Of a stretch of 39,042 nucleotides of DNA, positions 1 through 8,530 are shown in pieces (position 1 is the first letter of the stretch; every line of letters begins with the position of its first letter). The stretch comes from Bacilli bacterium (lineage in GTDB: Bacteria > Bacillota_I > Bacilli_A > ML615J-28 > CAG-313): NCBI GenBank assembly GCA_017409905.1, contig JAFQRV010000013.1, positions 1 to 39,042 on the forward strand, read 5' to 3'. The translations under genes were made by a program, and so were the position numbers. Below the pieces are notes generated by a model. That model was not told the DNA's origin, did no database searches, and was given only the letters and a program-made list of their open reading frames with translations.

Positions 1-1
1 C

Positions 2-226
2 AACTCATTGTATTCCCTAAAAGAATCAATAAAGGAATGTACCGCAAAAGTACATATATATATCGGTGAAAAGGAAAATAGTTCTATAAGAAAATCAGCC
101 GTGGATATTCACAACGCCTTGCCAAAAAGTACACTACATGTTTTGCCAAAATTGTATCACGGCGAATTTTCCATAAACCACGGCAACGATTATGCTCAAA
201 AAATAAGAGAGATCATTAGTATTTGA
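2..226 (+). CDS. 3' end of an alpha/beta-hydrolase-like protein (partial)
   Basis: The frame is open to the left window edge and ends at TGA (224-226), so only about 74 C-terminal residues are present. The pattern of a beta strand (VHIYIGEKE), a helix with charged residues, a second strand (STLHVLPK) and LYHGEFS resembles the end of an alpha/beta hydrolase, where the last His of the catalytic triad follows the final strand. Codons such as GCC, AAC, GGC and TTG are commoner here than in the rest of the window. It is one of only three plus-strand genes. A strong hairpin lies about 100 bases downstream. The fold is inferred from a short fragment; the substrate cannot be told. Confidence 0.5.
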   Translation, partial: NSLYSLKESIKECTAKVHIYIGEKENSSIRKSAVDIHNALPKSTLHVLPKLYHGEFSINHGNDYAQKIREIISI

Positions 227-327
227 CAAATTCCAATTTATTGAGATGTTAATCCTTATGGGGAATTTTCAAAAGTGTAGCCCACTATACTTTGCCAGCA
301 AAATCGTGTGTTTTACAAAGCAAAAGT

Positions 328-357
328 AAAGGATAGCGAAATTTTCGCTATCCTTTT
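328..357. terminator. Strong hairpin, probably a bidirectional terminator
   Basis: Arms 328-341 and 343-356 are perfect inverted repeats (core GGATAGCGAAA/TTTCGCTATCC) followed by TTTT on the plus strand. It sits between the plus-strand hydrolase fragment and the minus-strand isomerase gene, which converge here. The rest of 227-405 holds only a weak hairpin at 272-293 and no credible ORF. Confidence 0.75.
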
Positions 358-405
358 ATAATATCCTAAAAATCCCTACGGGACACGCCCTTTCGTTAGT
401 GTTTT

Positions 406-1212
406 TTATTTACCTGATTCATCCATATCATTTGCGGTAATAATAAGCTCATCTACACTATTAAATAATACCTCAGAACTATATAAACCATTATATCCTA
501 CTTCTTTTAAAGCTTTAAAATAAGCTTTATAATCAATTGTTCCAAGACCTATTCTTGCATGCATATCTTTTGTTCCATCATTATCACTAATATGTAAATG
601 ATATAAATCATCTTTTACTTGGTCTAAAAATTGAATAATATCAAAAGTATTATCACAAAACTTTGAAGCATGATAGTGTGCAGCATCAAAAATAAATTTT
701 AGGTTGTCCTCATTAATTAATTTTTTTAATTCAAAGTATTCTTCTACTGTACGCATTAATTCATTTTCACCTATTAAGTTTTCTAACATAATCGTCATAT
801 TATATTTTTTAGCATAAATGCATAATTCTTTAATATGTATGGCTGCTAATCTAACCCCTTCTTCTCTTGATACACTTCCATCTAAACAACCAGGATGTAA
901 AGTCAACTTTTTAATTCCAAAAATGTTAGAAAAATCGATTGCAGACTTAAATCTTTCTATAAGAATATCTATATTATATAAAGAAGCTAAGTTATTATCT
1001 TTTCCATATGGTAAGTGACATACCATTTCAACATTTGGATATTTTAAATATCTTTTGATGTTTTCTTTATACATCTCAATATGTTCAAGACTTTTTTGAT
1101 AAGGATAAAAGATTTCAACACCTACGTATATTCCTTTTTCAAGTAATACTTCGTAACTATTAATTTCTTCTTTTGTTCTATTAGGATTTACTGTAAAACA
1201 TTTTCTAATCAT
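406..1212 (-). CDS. Sugar phosphate isomerase/epimerase-like TIM barrel protein
   Basis: A protein of about 268 residues with the look of the xylose-isomerase-like TIM barrel family (AP endonuclease 2 fold). Visible metal-site motifs, in order, are LHPG, LEN (Glu ligand), FDAAH, LHISDNDG and a late SSE. Members isomerise or epimerise sugars or cleave DNA; the short length and lack of endonuclease IV signatures favour a sugar enzyme, substrate unknown. A longer frame begins at 1260 inside typA, but ATG at 1210-1212 is preceded by an AGGTG that overlaps the typA stop codon (TAG, 1220-1222), so the shorter start is chosen. It follows typA by 7 bases and is probably cotranscribed and translationally coupled with it. 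Confidence 0.75.
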   Translation of the reverse strand: MIRKCFTVNPNRTKEEINSYEVLLEKGIYVGVEIFYPYQKSLEHIEMYKENIKRYLKYPNVEMVCHLPYGKDNNLASLYNIDILIERFKSAIDFSNIFGIKKLTLHPGCLDGSVSREEGVRLAAIHIKELCIYAKKYNMTIMLENLIGENELMRTVEEYFELKKLINEDNLKFIFDAAHYHASKFCDNTFDIIQFLDQVKDDLYHLHISDNDGTKDMHARIGLGTIDYKAYFKALKEVGYNGLYSSEVLFNSVDELIITANDMDESGK

Positions 1213-1219
1213 ACTACAC

Positions 1220-3040
1220 CTACTTTTTTGGATGATATGCATCATATCTTTTACGATCATTAGTATTTAAAATAACTTTTCTAACTCTTATTGATTTAGG
1301 AGTTACTTCAACTAATTCATCATCATTAATAAATTCCAAATAATTTTCTAAAGACATCGCTTTTGGTCTTTTTAAAACAACAGTATTATCTTTTGTTGAA
1401 CTTCTTTGATTTGTTTGTTGTTTTTCTCTTGTAATATTAACAGCCAAATCTTCTTCTCTATTACAAATACCGACAATCATTCCTTCATACACTTCAGTTC
1501 CCGGTTCGATTAATAATTCACCACGTTCTTCAATTTGACCACAAGCATATGTTGTAGCAGGACCAGAATGACTTGATACTAAAGCTCCAAGTTTTCTTCC
1601 TAAAAAACCAATTTTTTCTTTTGGACGATATTCTAAGAAAGTATGACTCATTATTCCGTATCCATGAGTTGCAGTCATAAAATCAGTATTAAAACTAATT
1701 AAGCCTCTTGATGGAATAATATACAATAGTCTAGTTTGATTTTCATACGTATGCATTGTAACTAGTTCAGCATGTTTAGTTCCTAACATTTCAATTACTG
1801 AACCAATATATTCACTTGGACAATCGATTTGTAAATCTTCATATGGTTCACAAATAACGCCATCTATTTCTTTTTCAATTACTCTTGGACGAGATACGTG
1901 AAATTCAAAACCAAGTCGACGCATATTTTCAATTAAAATACCCAAATGTAATTCACCACGACCTGATACTACCCATTCTTCTTTACCTTCAACTCTTTCA
2001 ACTCTTAAACTAACATCTTTTTCGGTTTCTTTAAATAAATAATCTTCAATCTTTCTTGCTGTAACGAATTGTCCTTCTTGTCCACTAAATGGGGAAGTAT
2101 TTGTGCCAAAATTCATTTGAACGGTTGGTTCACTAATTTCAATTAAAGGAAGTCTTTCTTCATTTCCCCCTTTAGTAATTGTTTCACCAACAAATAAATC
2201 CGCAAGACCAGCAATACCAACAATATCACCAGCAAATGCTTCTGTTACTTCAACTCGTTTTAAGCCAATAAAACCGATTAATTTTTGAACTTTAAATGAC
2301 TTAATCGAACCATCAGTTCGAATACAATTTACTTGATCTCCAACTTTAACACTACCTTTAGTAATTTTACCAATACCAAGACGTCCTACATAGTCATTAT
2401 AATCAAGTAGTGCAGGTTGAAATTGGAATAATCCTTCAATATCTACTTTTGGATCAGGAATTTCTTTTAAAATCATATCTAGCAAGATTTTCATCCCTGG
2501 AACTTGTGTTGATACATCAGAACTTAGACTTGAAGTATTTTTAAATGCTGATGCATAAACAACTGGAAATTCTAATTGTTCTTCTTCAGCACCTAATTCA
2601 ATAAATAAATCTAATACTTCATCTACTGCTCTATCAGGGTCAGCAAACTCTCTATCAACCTTATTAATAACAACAATTGTTTTAAGTTTATGTTCTAAAG
2701 CTTTCTTTAAAACAAATCTTGTTTGAGGCATAGTTCCTTCATACGCATCAACAAGTAATAATACCCCATCAACCATTCCCATGATTCTTTCTACTTCACC
2801 AGAAAAATCAGCATGTCCTGGAGTATCTAAAATATTAATTCTGTAATCTAAATAATTGATCGCGGTATTTTTTGCGAGAATTGTAATACCTCTTTCTTTT
2901 TCTAAATCATTAGAATCCATTACTCGATTATCGTGAGTTTCATTTTTTCTAAATGTATCTGATGCTTGTAATAAAGTATCTACAAGAGTAGTTTTACCAT
3001 GGTCAACGTGTGCGATAATTGCGATATTCTTTATATTCAT
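1220..3040 (-). CDS. typA: Translational GTPase TypA/BipA
   Basis: The 606 residues match the usual length of TypA (about 610). The GTPase domain shows AHVDHGKT (10-17), the switch region with ERGIT near 49-53, DTPGH (72-76) and NKVD (126-129). After it come the EF-Tu-like beta barrel ([11 protein letters not shown]), EF-G domain III- and V-like parts and the TypA-specific C-terminal domain ([13 protein letters not shown]). TypA binds ribosomes and helps large-subunit assembly and growth under stress such as cold. The start is an ATG with AGAGGT six bases upstream. A possible minus-strand -10 (TATACT) lies upstream but no good -35 was seen. Confidence 0.97.
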   Translation of the reverse strand: MNIKNIAIIAHVDHGKTTLVDTLLQASDTFRKNETHDNRVMDSNDLEKERGITILAKNTAINYLDYRINILDTPGHADFSGEVERIMGMVDGVLLLVDAYEGTMPQTRFVLKKALEHKLKTIVVINKVDREFADPDRAVDEVLDLFIELGAEEEQLEFPVVYASAFKNTSSLSSDVSTQVPGMKILLDMILKEIPDPKVDIEGLFQFQPALLDYNDYVGRLGIGKITKGSVKVGDQVNCIRTDGSIKSFKVQKLIGFIGLKRVEVTEAFAGDIVGIAGLADLFVGETITKGGNEERLPLIEISEPTVQMNFGTNTSPFSGQEGQFVTARKIEDYLFKETEKDVSLRVERVEGKEEWVVSGRGELHLGILIENMRRLGFEFHVSRPRVIEKEIDGVICEPYEDLQIDCPSEYIGSVIEMLGTKHAELVTMHTYENQTRLLYIIPSRGLISFNTDFMTATHGYGIMSHTFLEYRPKEKIGFLGRKLGALVSSHSGPATTYACGQIEERGELLIEPGTEVYEGMIVGICNREEDLAVNITREKQQTNQRSSTKDNTVVLKRPKAMSLENYLEFINDDELVEVTPKSIRVRKVILNTNDRKRYDAYHPKK

Positions 3041-3123
3041 AGGTTTACCTCTTTTTTTACTTTTAAAGTATACTCCAATTCATTAAAAAATACCAGAAAT
3101 TAATCTTGCTAATTAAAAATAAA

Positions 3124-3147
3124 AAACTTAGGAAGATTCCTAAGTTT
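3124..3147 (-). terminator. Intrinsic terminator after the SpoIIQ-like gene
   Basis: Perfect 11-base arms 3124-3134 and 3137-3147 (AAACTTAGGAA and its complement) overlap the stop codon of the minus-strand gene ending at 3146. On the minus strand the stem is followed by TTTTTTATTTTT. Confidence 0.85.
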
Positions 3148-3796
3148 ATTCAATTTCACTAATTTTTTTACCAACTAGTTTTTCGGGATTTAATTTTGTT
3201 CCATTTTTAGTAACTTTTAAAAATACATGATTACCTGCTTCTTGATCCATTTCAGTTGTACCACTAACACCCAATTTAGTTTTTTGATCAACTGTACTTC
3301 CTACTGCTACACACACTTCAGATAAACCATAATAATAGGTTTTAAGGTCTTCATCATGCTCTACAACTACATAATTACCATATAGTGGATGTTCTTTAAT
3401 TTCTACTACTTTTCCACTAAAGACACTTAAAACATCAAAACTACCATTATCTTTTAAACCATATGATGTACCATCACTAGTTCTAAATGTTGTACCATAC
3501 TTAATTAAAGCTTTTTCTTGATCAATTTTAGAAGCATCTTTTTCATAGAACTTACGAACAACTTGATAATTTAAACTATCATCAATTGGTAGTATAAATA
3601 CCTCTTCTACATCAGTTACTGTTTGTTCTGTATCAACAATAACATCATTATTGTTTACAACATCATCATTTGGAGTATCTTCAATTGGACTAGTTGATGC
3701 CGCAATAACTAAAGCAATTAAAACAAAAGATAAAATCCCGACAAAAAAGAAAAATTGAAACTTATTTTGACCAATTTTTTTCGGTAATTTCTTCAT
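3146..3796 (-). CDS. spoIIQ: SpoIIQ-like membrane-anchored degenerate LytM (M23) protein
   Basis: The 216 residues hold a basic start, one membrane span (about 14-34), an acidic Asn/Asp-rich linker and a LytM/M23-like domain (about 75-210). Blocks match what I recall of Bacillus SpoIIQ: VVRKFYEKDASK, SFDVLSVFSGKVVEIKE, YYYGLSEV, and GNHVFLKVTKNGTKLNPE near the end. SpoIIQ sits in the forespore membrane and pairs with mother-cell SpoIIIAH across the engulfing membranes. The M23 metal sites look lost: no HxxxD, and HxH has become HVF, so a structural role is likely. It has its own terminators on both sides and a sigma-G-like promoter. The DUF1146-like gene next door recalls Bacillus, where ywzB lies a few genes from spoIIQ. 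An unrelated M23 protein is the alternative. Confidence 0.78.
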   Translation of the reverse strand: MKKLPKKIGQNKFQFFFFVGILSFVLIALVIAASTSPIEDTPNDDVVNNNDVIVDTEQTVTDVEEVFILPIDDSLNYQVVRKFYEKDASKIDQEKALIKYGTTFRTSDGTSYGLKDNGSFDVLSVFSGKVVEIKEHPLYGNYVVVEHDEDLKTYYYGLSEVCVAVGSTVDQKTKLGVSGTTEMDQEAGNHVFLKVTKNGTKLNPEKLVGKKISEIE

Positions 3797-3812
3797 TTTA
3801 TCACCTCATAGT

Positions 3813-3841
3813 TATTATGGATAAAAGAAGTTTTTTTATAC
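3813..3841 (-). promoter_or_regulatory. Sigma-G/sigma-F-like promoter of the SpoIIQ-like gene
   Basis: On the minus strand GTATA (3837-3841) is followed after exactly 17 bases by CATAATA (3813-3819). This fits the known sigma-G consensus (-35 GHATR, 17-18 bases, -10 CATNHTA). A Shine-Dalgarno GAGGTG lies at 3803-3808, so the leader would be only about 10 bases, which is a caution. Confidence 0.55.
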
Positions 3842-3844
3842 AAA

Positions 3845-3870
3845 AAAAGTCTAAAAATCTTTAGACTTTT
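3845..3870 (-). terminator. Intrinsic terminator ending the uppS-to-DUF1146 operon
   Basis: Arms 3845-3855 and 3860-3870 (AAAAGTCTAAA and its complement, loop of 4) lie just after the minus-strand stop at 3876, with TTTTTTTGTAT on the minus-strand 3' side. It separates the envelope operon from the SpoIIQ-like gene. Confidence 0.85.
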
Positions 3871-3875
3871 AGACT

Positions 3876-4094
3876 TTATCTAACGATTATTAAAATTACT
3901 TCCAAAAACTTTACAACCATTGAAGCTAGCAAAAAACCTAATATTAAAGATATTAATATAGATGCTACAATAATTGAGTTAGTTTTTCCATTTTTAAAAA
4001 TCTTTGGGAAATTACTATCTTTGATTAATTTAAAAAATAATAAAAATCCTGATAAAAAGACAATTAGATAAGTAATTGATAAAAACAAATCCAT
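3876..4094 (-). CDS. DUF1146/YwzB-like small membrane protein
   Basis: A protein of 72-73 residues with two hydrophobic spans (about 5-23 and 42-70) around a short basic loop, NFPKIFKNGK. The length, the two-helix layout and the loop followed by a Gly-rich second helix resemble DUF1146 (Bacillus YwzB), a family of unknown function. Two tandem ATG codons occur (4095-4097 and 4092-4094). The AGGTG Shine-Dalgarno is only two bases before the first, so the second is preferred. The gene follows rseP by 5-8 bases and ends the envelope operon at a terminator. Confidence 0.65.
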   Translation of the reverse strand: MDLFLSITYLIVFLSGFLLFFKLIKDSNFPKIFKNGKTNSIIVASILISLILGFLLASMVVKFLEVILIIVR

Positions 4095-4102
4095 CATTTC
4101 AC

Positions 4103-5734
4103 CTATTTAAAAATCTTTAATACATCATTAAATGCAACAATTACAAATAATGCCATTAATAATATAAATCCAATTGAATGAATAGTATTTTCCACTTTAG
4201 GATTAGGTTTTTTCTTAGTAATTGCTTCATATCCTAAAAAAGCAATACGACATCCATCAAGTGCAGGTAATGGAATAATATTCATTAAACCAATATTAAC
4301 GCTTAACACTGCTAACCAATTTAATATAGTTAATGGTCCTTGTTCAACTATTGAAACAGTTGCGGAAGCAATACCAACTGGTCCACTTAAATCTTTAATT
4401 CCTAAACCACTATTTTTTTGGAATAATGCACCTAGTGTTTTAAAAATAACTAAACAACTTGATCCTACTTCTTTAACAGGTTCCCATAGTACTCTACCAA
4501 TATTTCTTGTAATTCTAGGAGAAATACCAATAACAACTCTTGCAACTTCTACACCTTGATCTTCAAAGATTTGTTTTTTATAAGTTGTAATAGGTTGTAA
4601 TGTTATTGTTTCAAGATTACGTACAACTTTTATTATAAATTTAGTAGAATCAGCACCACGTCCATTATTAAAATAATCTAAAGCACTTGCTCTAGTTGTA
4701 AATACTGTTTCAACACCTTTATCATCAATTACAGAATATAAAATATCTCCATCTCTTAATCCCGCAATGTATGAAGGCGTTTCTTCGTTATTATTTGGAA
4801 AAGCTGATACTTCTAAAGAATTTGATCCATCAGGTCTAAAATAAATATATGCAGATTGAATATACACTAATGGATTAATTGTTGTTGTATATTCTTTTCC
4901 ATCTCTTTCATATTTAACTAATAATTGACCATTAAAATCTTTACCTTCAGCATAATTATCTAAAGCGCTTGATAAATCATCCCATTTTGTAAATTCATTT
5001 GAATTACCAATCGAAATGATTTTATCTCCCTCTTGCAATCCCGCAACATATGCAGGTGTGTTTTCTTCTACAATGCCTAAAATTGTTGTTTTAGTGTCAC
5101 TATAACCTGTACATAAACCTATAATAAAGAAAACTAATAGTGCAAGAACAAAGTTCATTCCTGGACCCGCAAATATAGTTAAAAATCTTTGAAGAATTGT
5201 TTTATTAACAAATAAGCGATTATATGGAGCTATTTGAAAAGCTTCTTTTTTATTGAAACGAATCATCGCATTACGCATCAACTCATAACGAACAACTTCA
5301 TCATTCTCCATTACTTCAATATACAATTCCCCATCTTGCTCTTCTTTAGTTCCAACTAAATCATATTTAACAATTTTTTTAAAATCTTCTATATTTTGAT
5401 CAACTGGGAAATTAGTTTCTAAATCCTTTAAAACATATACTTCTACTACTTTACCTTCTTCATTAACAGTAAGTTTTGCATAGTTAAATCCTTTGATTGG
5501 ATCAGATTCAATTTCTTCACCTGCCATTGATACAAAACCTCCTATCGGAATTGCTCTAATCGAATAACAAGTTTCTCCAATCTTTTTTTGATATATAACA
5601 GGACCCATTCCTATAGAGAATTCATAACAAAGAATTCCAGCACGTCTTGCAAAAAAGAAATGACCCCCTTCATGAATAAGAACTATGATACCTAATATTA
5701 ATATAAATACAATTATTCCTAATACAACCATCAT
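4103..5734 (-). CDS. rseP: Site-2 intramembrane zinc metalloprotease RseP/RasP
   Basis: This M50B protease cuts transmembrane segments of anti-sigma factors and leftover signal peptides inside the membrane. The first span carries the zinc motif HEGGH (21-25). A long soluble insert (about 55-180) precedes FAGPGMNF in the second conserved span. Two PDZ domains follow (around ETPAYVAGLQEGD and ETPSYIAGLRDGD), then the last spans with NIIPLPALDG, the third metal ligand. The 543 residues exceed the 420-450 of Bacillus or E. coli enzymes because of the N-terminal insert, a feature I recall in other Firmicutes. The start is ATGATG. A GGAG lies inside the last codons of dxr, 2 bases upstream, so coupling is likely. 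Confidence 0.95.
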   Translation of the reverse strand: MMVVLGIIVFILILGIIVLIHEGGHFFFARRAGILCYEFSIGMGPVIYQKKIGETCYSIRAIPIGGFVSMAGEEIESDPIKGFNYAKLTVNEEGKVVEVYVLKDLETNFPVDQNIEDFKKIVKYDLVGTKEEQDGELYIEVMENDEVVRYELMRNAMIRFNKKEAFQIAPYNRLFVNKTILQRFLTIFAGPGMNFVLALLVFFIIGLCTGYSDTKTTILGIVEENTPAYVAGLQEGDKIISIGNSNEFTKWDDLSSALDNYAEGKDFNGQLLVKYERDGKEYTTTINPLVYIQSAYIYFRPDGSNSLEVSAFPNNNEETPSYIAGLRDGDILYSVIDDKGVETVFTTRASALDYFNNGRGADSTKFIIKVVRNLETITLQPITTYKKQIFEDQGVEVARVVIGISPRITRNIGRVLWEPVKEVGSSCLVIFKTLGALFQKNSGLGIKDLSGPVGIASATVSIVEQGPLTILNWLAVLSVNIGLMNIIPLPALDGCRIAFLGYEAITKKKPNPKVENTIHSIGFILLMALFVIVAFNDVLKIFK

Positions 5735-5736
5735 AA

Positions 5737-6855
5737 TTATCTTATCTCCTTTCTAATAATTTCTTGTACTTTCAAGATATTTTCAATATTTAATTCTAAA
5801 TCTTTAAAACTATTTTGATATTTATTCATTATTTCAAATAATTTTTCTTCAATATCTAAAAAGCTAATTTCTTGTTTTAAAAACTTATCAACTAAAATAT
5901 CGTTTGCTGTTGTAACAATGACACCACTAAAATGTTTATTATTTAATACATATTCAGCGGCTTTAATTAAAGGAAATCTGTCACTAGACAATTTTTCTAA
6001 TTTAAAGTTTTCCTTTAATTGTTCTAATGTGGTTAATTCATTTGATAAATTAAAATCAATAGAATTAGGATACTCTAGTGCATATTTGATTGGTAAATGC
6101 ATATCATTTTCAGCCATATGATATACAACACCATCCTCGAGTTCTAAAAATGCATGAATCTTACTTTTTCTATCAATTACTGCATGAATTTTCTCAATTG
6201 GAAAATCAAATAAATAATGAGCTTCTATTATTTCAAAAGCTTTATTCATCATGGTAGCACTATCTATTGTAATCTTTGATCCCATTTTCCAATTTGGATG
6301 ATTTAAAGCATCATTTACATTAACACTTTTTAATTGTTCTCTTGAAAAATCCCTTAAAGCTCCACCACTTGCAGTTATATATAATTCTTTAATATTTTGA
6401 TTTTTTATAATTAATTGGTAAAGAGCACTATGTTCACTATCAATTGGAACTATTACCCCATCATACTCTTTTTTTAAACTATTAACTAACTCTCCAGCCA
6501 TTACTAAACTCTCTTTATTAGCAAGTAACAAAACTTTTCTAGACTTAATAGTTTCAATAGTTGGAATCAAACCACAAATTCCTACTAAAGCATTAACAAC
6601 ATAATATTCATTAGAACCATACCATACAACATCTTTCAAATCATTTGTTGTTTGAATGTCGTTAATTTCATCAATTTCTTTAAATGGACTACAAACCAAT
6701 TCAGGTTTAAACTTTTCAATGATTTCTTTAGCTCTTTTTATATTATGTCCAAAAGAGAATGCTTTTAATGTATATTCATTTGGATTTTGTTCAATTATAT
6801 CTAAGACTTGAGTTCCTATTGACCCTGTAGCCCCTAGTAATATTATATTTTTCAT
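5737..6855 (-). CDS. dxr: 1-deoxy-D-xylulose 5-phosphate reductoisomerase
   Basis: The enzyme makes 2-C-methyl-D-erythritol 4-phosphate with NADPH, the committed step of the non-mevalonate isoprenoid pathway that feeds UppS. The 372 residues match the family. GATGSIGTQVLDII at the start is the NADPH-binding loop. ANKESLVMAGE, PIDSEHSAL (metal and substrate residues), ITASGGALRDF and NHPNWKMGSKITIDSATMMNK (written here as separate blocks NHPNWKMG and DSATMMNK) follow in the expected order. The start lies one base after the cdsA stop without a clear Shine-Dalgarno, which suggests translational coupling. Confidence 0.97.
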   Translation of the reverse strand: MKNIILLGATGSIGTQVLDIIEQNPNEYTLKAFSFGHNIKRAKEIIEKFKPELVCSPFKEIDEINDIQTTNDLKDVVWYGSNEYYVVNALVGICGLIPTIETIKSRKVLLLANKESLVMAGELVNSLKKEYDGVIVPIDSEHSALYQLIIKNQNIKELYITASGGALRDFSREQLKSVNVNDALNHPNWKMGSKITIDSATMMNKAFEIIEAHYLFDFPIEKIHAVIDRKSKIHAFLELEDGVVYHMAENDMHLPIKYALEYPNSIDFNLSNELTTLEQLKENFKLEKLSSDRFPLIKAAEYVLNNKHFSGVIVTTANDILVDKFLKQEISFLDIEEKLFEIMNKYQNSFKDLELNIENILKVQEIIRKEIR

Positions 6856-6856
6856 A

Positions 6857-7708
6857 TTATACTAAAAATGCTAAAAGCACATGAAATAATGCACCAGCAA
6901 ATATCATACTATCAAAACGATCTAATACTCCACCATGACCTGGAAAAATAGTTCCATAATCTTTTATATTATATTCTCTTTTAATTTTTGAAGCTACTAA
7001 GTCTCCAATTTGTGCCGCAAGAGATAAAAATACACTTATAAAAATTACTATTAAAATTTCCCAAACTATTCCTAAATCACTTGGAATACCTAATATACTT
7101 GAATTATATACTATTTTACTAATTATAAAATAAAATGCTATACCACATAAAGCTCCAAAACATAATCCACCGATTGCGCCTTCAATTGTTTTTTTAGGAG
7201 ATATTTCAGGACATAGTTTGTGTTTCCCAAAACATAGTCCAACAGTTAAAGCAAAGATATCTGTCAACATTACAATTAGAGCTAGATATGCAAAACGATA
7301 AAATCCAGCATTTATATAACCCATTTCAAATGGATTTCTTAACAAATATAAATAAGTTAAGCAAAGTCCACTATAAACATATGTAAAGATTAATTTCATT
7401 GAACCTCTAACATTAAAGTTTTTATGAAATACACCTAGAGATAAATAAACTAAACAAACAAACACCGCAACTGGCAATACCAATTCCGGATATAAAGCAG
7501 CTGTTAAAATAGTTAATCCATTCCAAATAGGTGCAATATATTTTAATCTTTTAAATTGATGTGTTTCATTTTCCATCATTTTTAAAAGTTCATATCCAGC
7601 TACTACTGATAATATTGATGCAAGAGCAGTATAAAACCACCCACTTAATATTACCATAGGCACAAATAAAATAATTAAAACAATTGCAGTTATAATTCTT
7701 TTTTTCAT
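6857..7708 (-). CDS. cdsA: Phosphatidate cytidylyltransferase
   Basis: This integral membrane enzyme turns phosphatidic acid and CTP into CDP-diacylglycerol, the precursor of phosphatidylglycerol and cardiolipin. The 283 residues form about eight hydrophobic spans. The C-terminal signature is clear: SPKKTIEGAIGG, then AAQIGDLVASKIKREYNIKD, then FPGHGGVLDRFDS, holding the metal-binding acidic residues. AGAGGTTG inside the last codons of uppS serves as its ribosome binding site, 4 bases after the uppS stop. Gene order uppS-cdsA-dxr-rseP is conserved across Firmicutes. Confidence 0.97.
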   Translation of the reverse strand: MKKRIITAIVLIILFVPMVILSGWFYTALASILSVVAGYELLKMMENETHQFKRLKYIAPIWNGLTILTAALYPELVLPVAVFVCLVYLSLGVFHKNFNVRGSMKLIFTYVYSGLCLTYLYLLRNPFEMGYINAGFYRFAYLALIVMLTDIFALTVGLCFGKHKLCPEISPKKTIEGAIGGLCFGALCGIAFYFIISKIVYNSSILGIPSDLGIVWEILIVIFISVFLSLAAQIGDLVASKIKREYNIKDYGTIFPGHGGVLDRFDSMIFAGALFHVLLAFLV

Positions 7709-7712
7709 TCTA

Positions 7713-8414
7713 TCAACCTCTTATTTGACCAAATTTACGATCTCTTTTCTGATATTCTTCTAATGCTTTATATAAGCTTCTTTTAGTAAAAGCAGGCCAT
7801 AATGTTTTAGGAAAATATAATTCTGCATAAGATGCTTGATAAAGCATAAAATTACTTAATCTTTGTTCGTGACTTGTTCTTATTAATAAATCAATTGCTG
7901 GTGCAGGATAAGTATATAAACACTTTTCAAAATTTTCTTTGGTAAAAGCCAATTTTCTCTTTTTCATTTCTTTAGAAGCATTTACAATTTCTAATTGTGA
8001 GCTATAGTTAAAAGCTACAAATAAAGTAAATCTGTCATTTATGAAAGGAGTATTATTTAATTTCTCAACTACTGATAATATTTTAGAATCTAAATTATCT
8101 TTTTCACCGATAACTCTAATATTAAAATCTAATTCTGGAAGTCTTTTTTCCAATTTTTCAAATTCTGTTAATGCTTTTTCCATTAAAAAGTCCACTTCTT
8201 CTTTTGGTCTAGAAAAATTCTCTACACTGAATGCATAAACACTCATATATTTTATATTAAGAGCTTTTACTTCCTTAACAATATTCCTTAAAGTTTTAAC
8301 CCCTTTAATATGTCCCATGGTTCTTTTCATTCCATGAAGTTTTGCCCATCTACCATTACCATCTAAAATAAATGCGATATGTGTAGGAAGTTTTTGAAAT
8401 TCGATACTTTCCAT
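7713..8414 (-). CDS. uppS: Undecaprenyl diphosphate synthase
   Basis: This cis-prenyltransferase extends farnesyl diphosphate to the C55 carrier lipid of cell wall synthesis. Motifs: ILDGNGRWA (catalytic Asp18), GHIKGV, YAFSVENFSRP, and the C-terminal DLLIRTSHEQRLSNF, which binds isopentenyl diphosphate. In most family members the last motif reads RTSGExR, so His in place of Gly is a small oddity. A longer frame begins with GTG at 8423, but that GTG belongs to the AAAGGTG Shine-Dalgarno. ATG at 8412-8414 is the likely start, giving 233 residues. First gene of the operon. Confidence 0.96.
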   Translation of the reverse strand: MESIEFQKLPTHIAFILDGNGRWAKLHGMKRTMGHIKGVKTLRNIVKEVKALNIKYMSVYAFSVENFSRPKEEVDFLMEKALTEFEKLEKRLPELDFNIRVIGEKDNLDSKILSVVEKLNNTPFINDRFTLFVAFNYSSQLEIVNASKEMKKRKLAFTKENFEKCLYTYPAPAIDLLIRTSHEQRLSNFMLYQASYAELYFPKTLWPAFTKRSLYKALEEYQKRDRKFGQIRG

Positions 8415-8431
8415 ATTTTTCACCTTTATAT

Positions 8432-8460
8432 ATTATACAATAAATATTTAGTTAATGCAA
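8432..8460 (-). promoter_or_regulatory. Vegetative promoter of the uppS operon
   Basis: Minus-strand -35 TTGCAT (8455-8460), 17-base spacer, -10 TATAAT (8432-8437). It lies 18 bases before the uppS start codon. Confidence 0.75.
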
Positions 8461-8500
8461 TTAAAAACTTATTTATTCACTAATTATTCAAGTTTTATAA

Positions 8501-8530
8501 AAAACAAGTAGATATTTATCTACTTGTTTT
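8501..8530 (-). terminator. Intrinsic terminator after the VTT protein gene
   Basis: Arms 8501-8514 and 8517-8530 (AAAACAAGTAGATA and its complement) meet the stop codon of the minus-strand gene ending at 8530. The minus-strand 3' side is T-rich. Confidence 0.8.

Noticed and set aside
4103-5734. RseP as a novel oversized protease
   Set aside because: The extra length is mainly a soluble insert before the FAGP span, which I recall from other Firmicutes members, and all catalytic motifs are standard.
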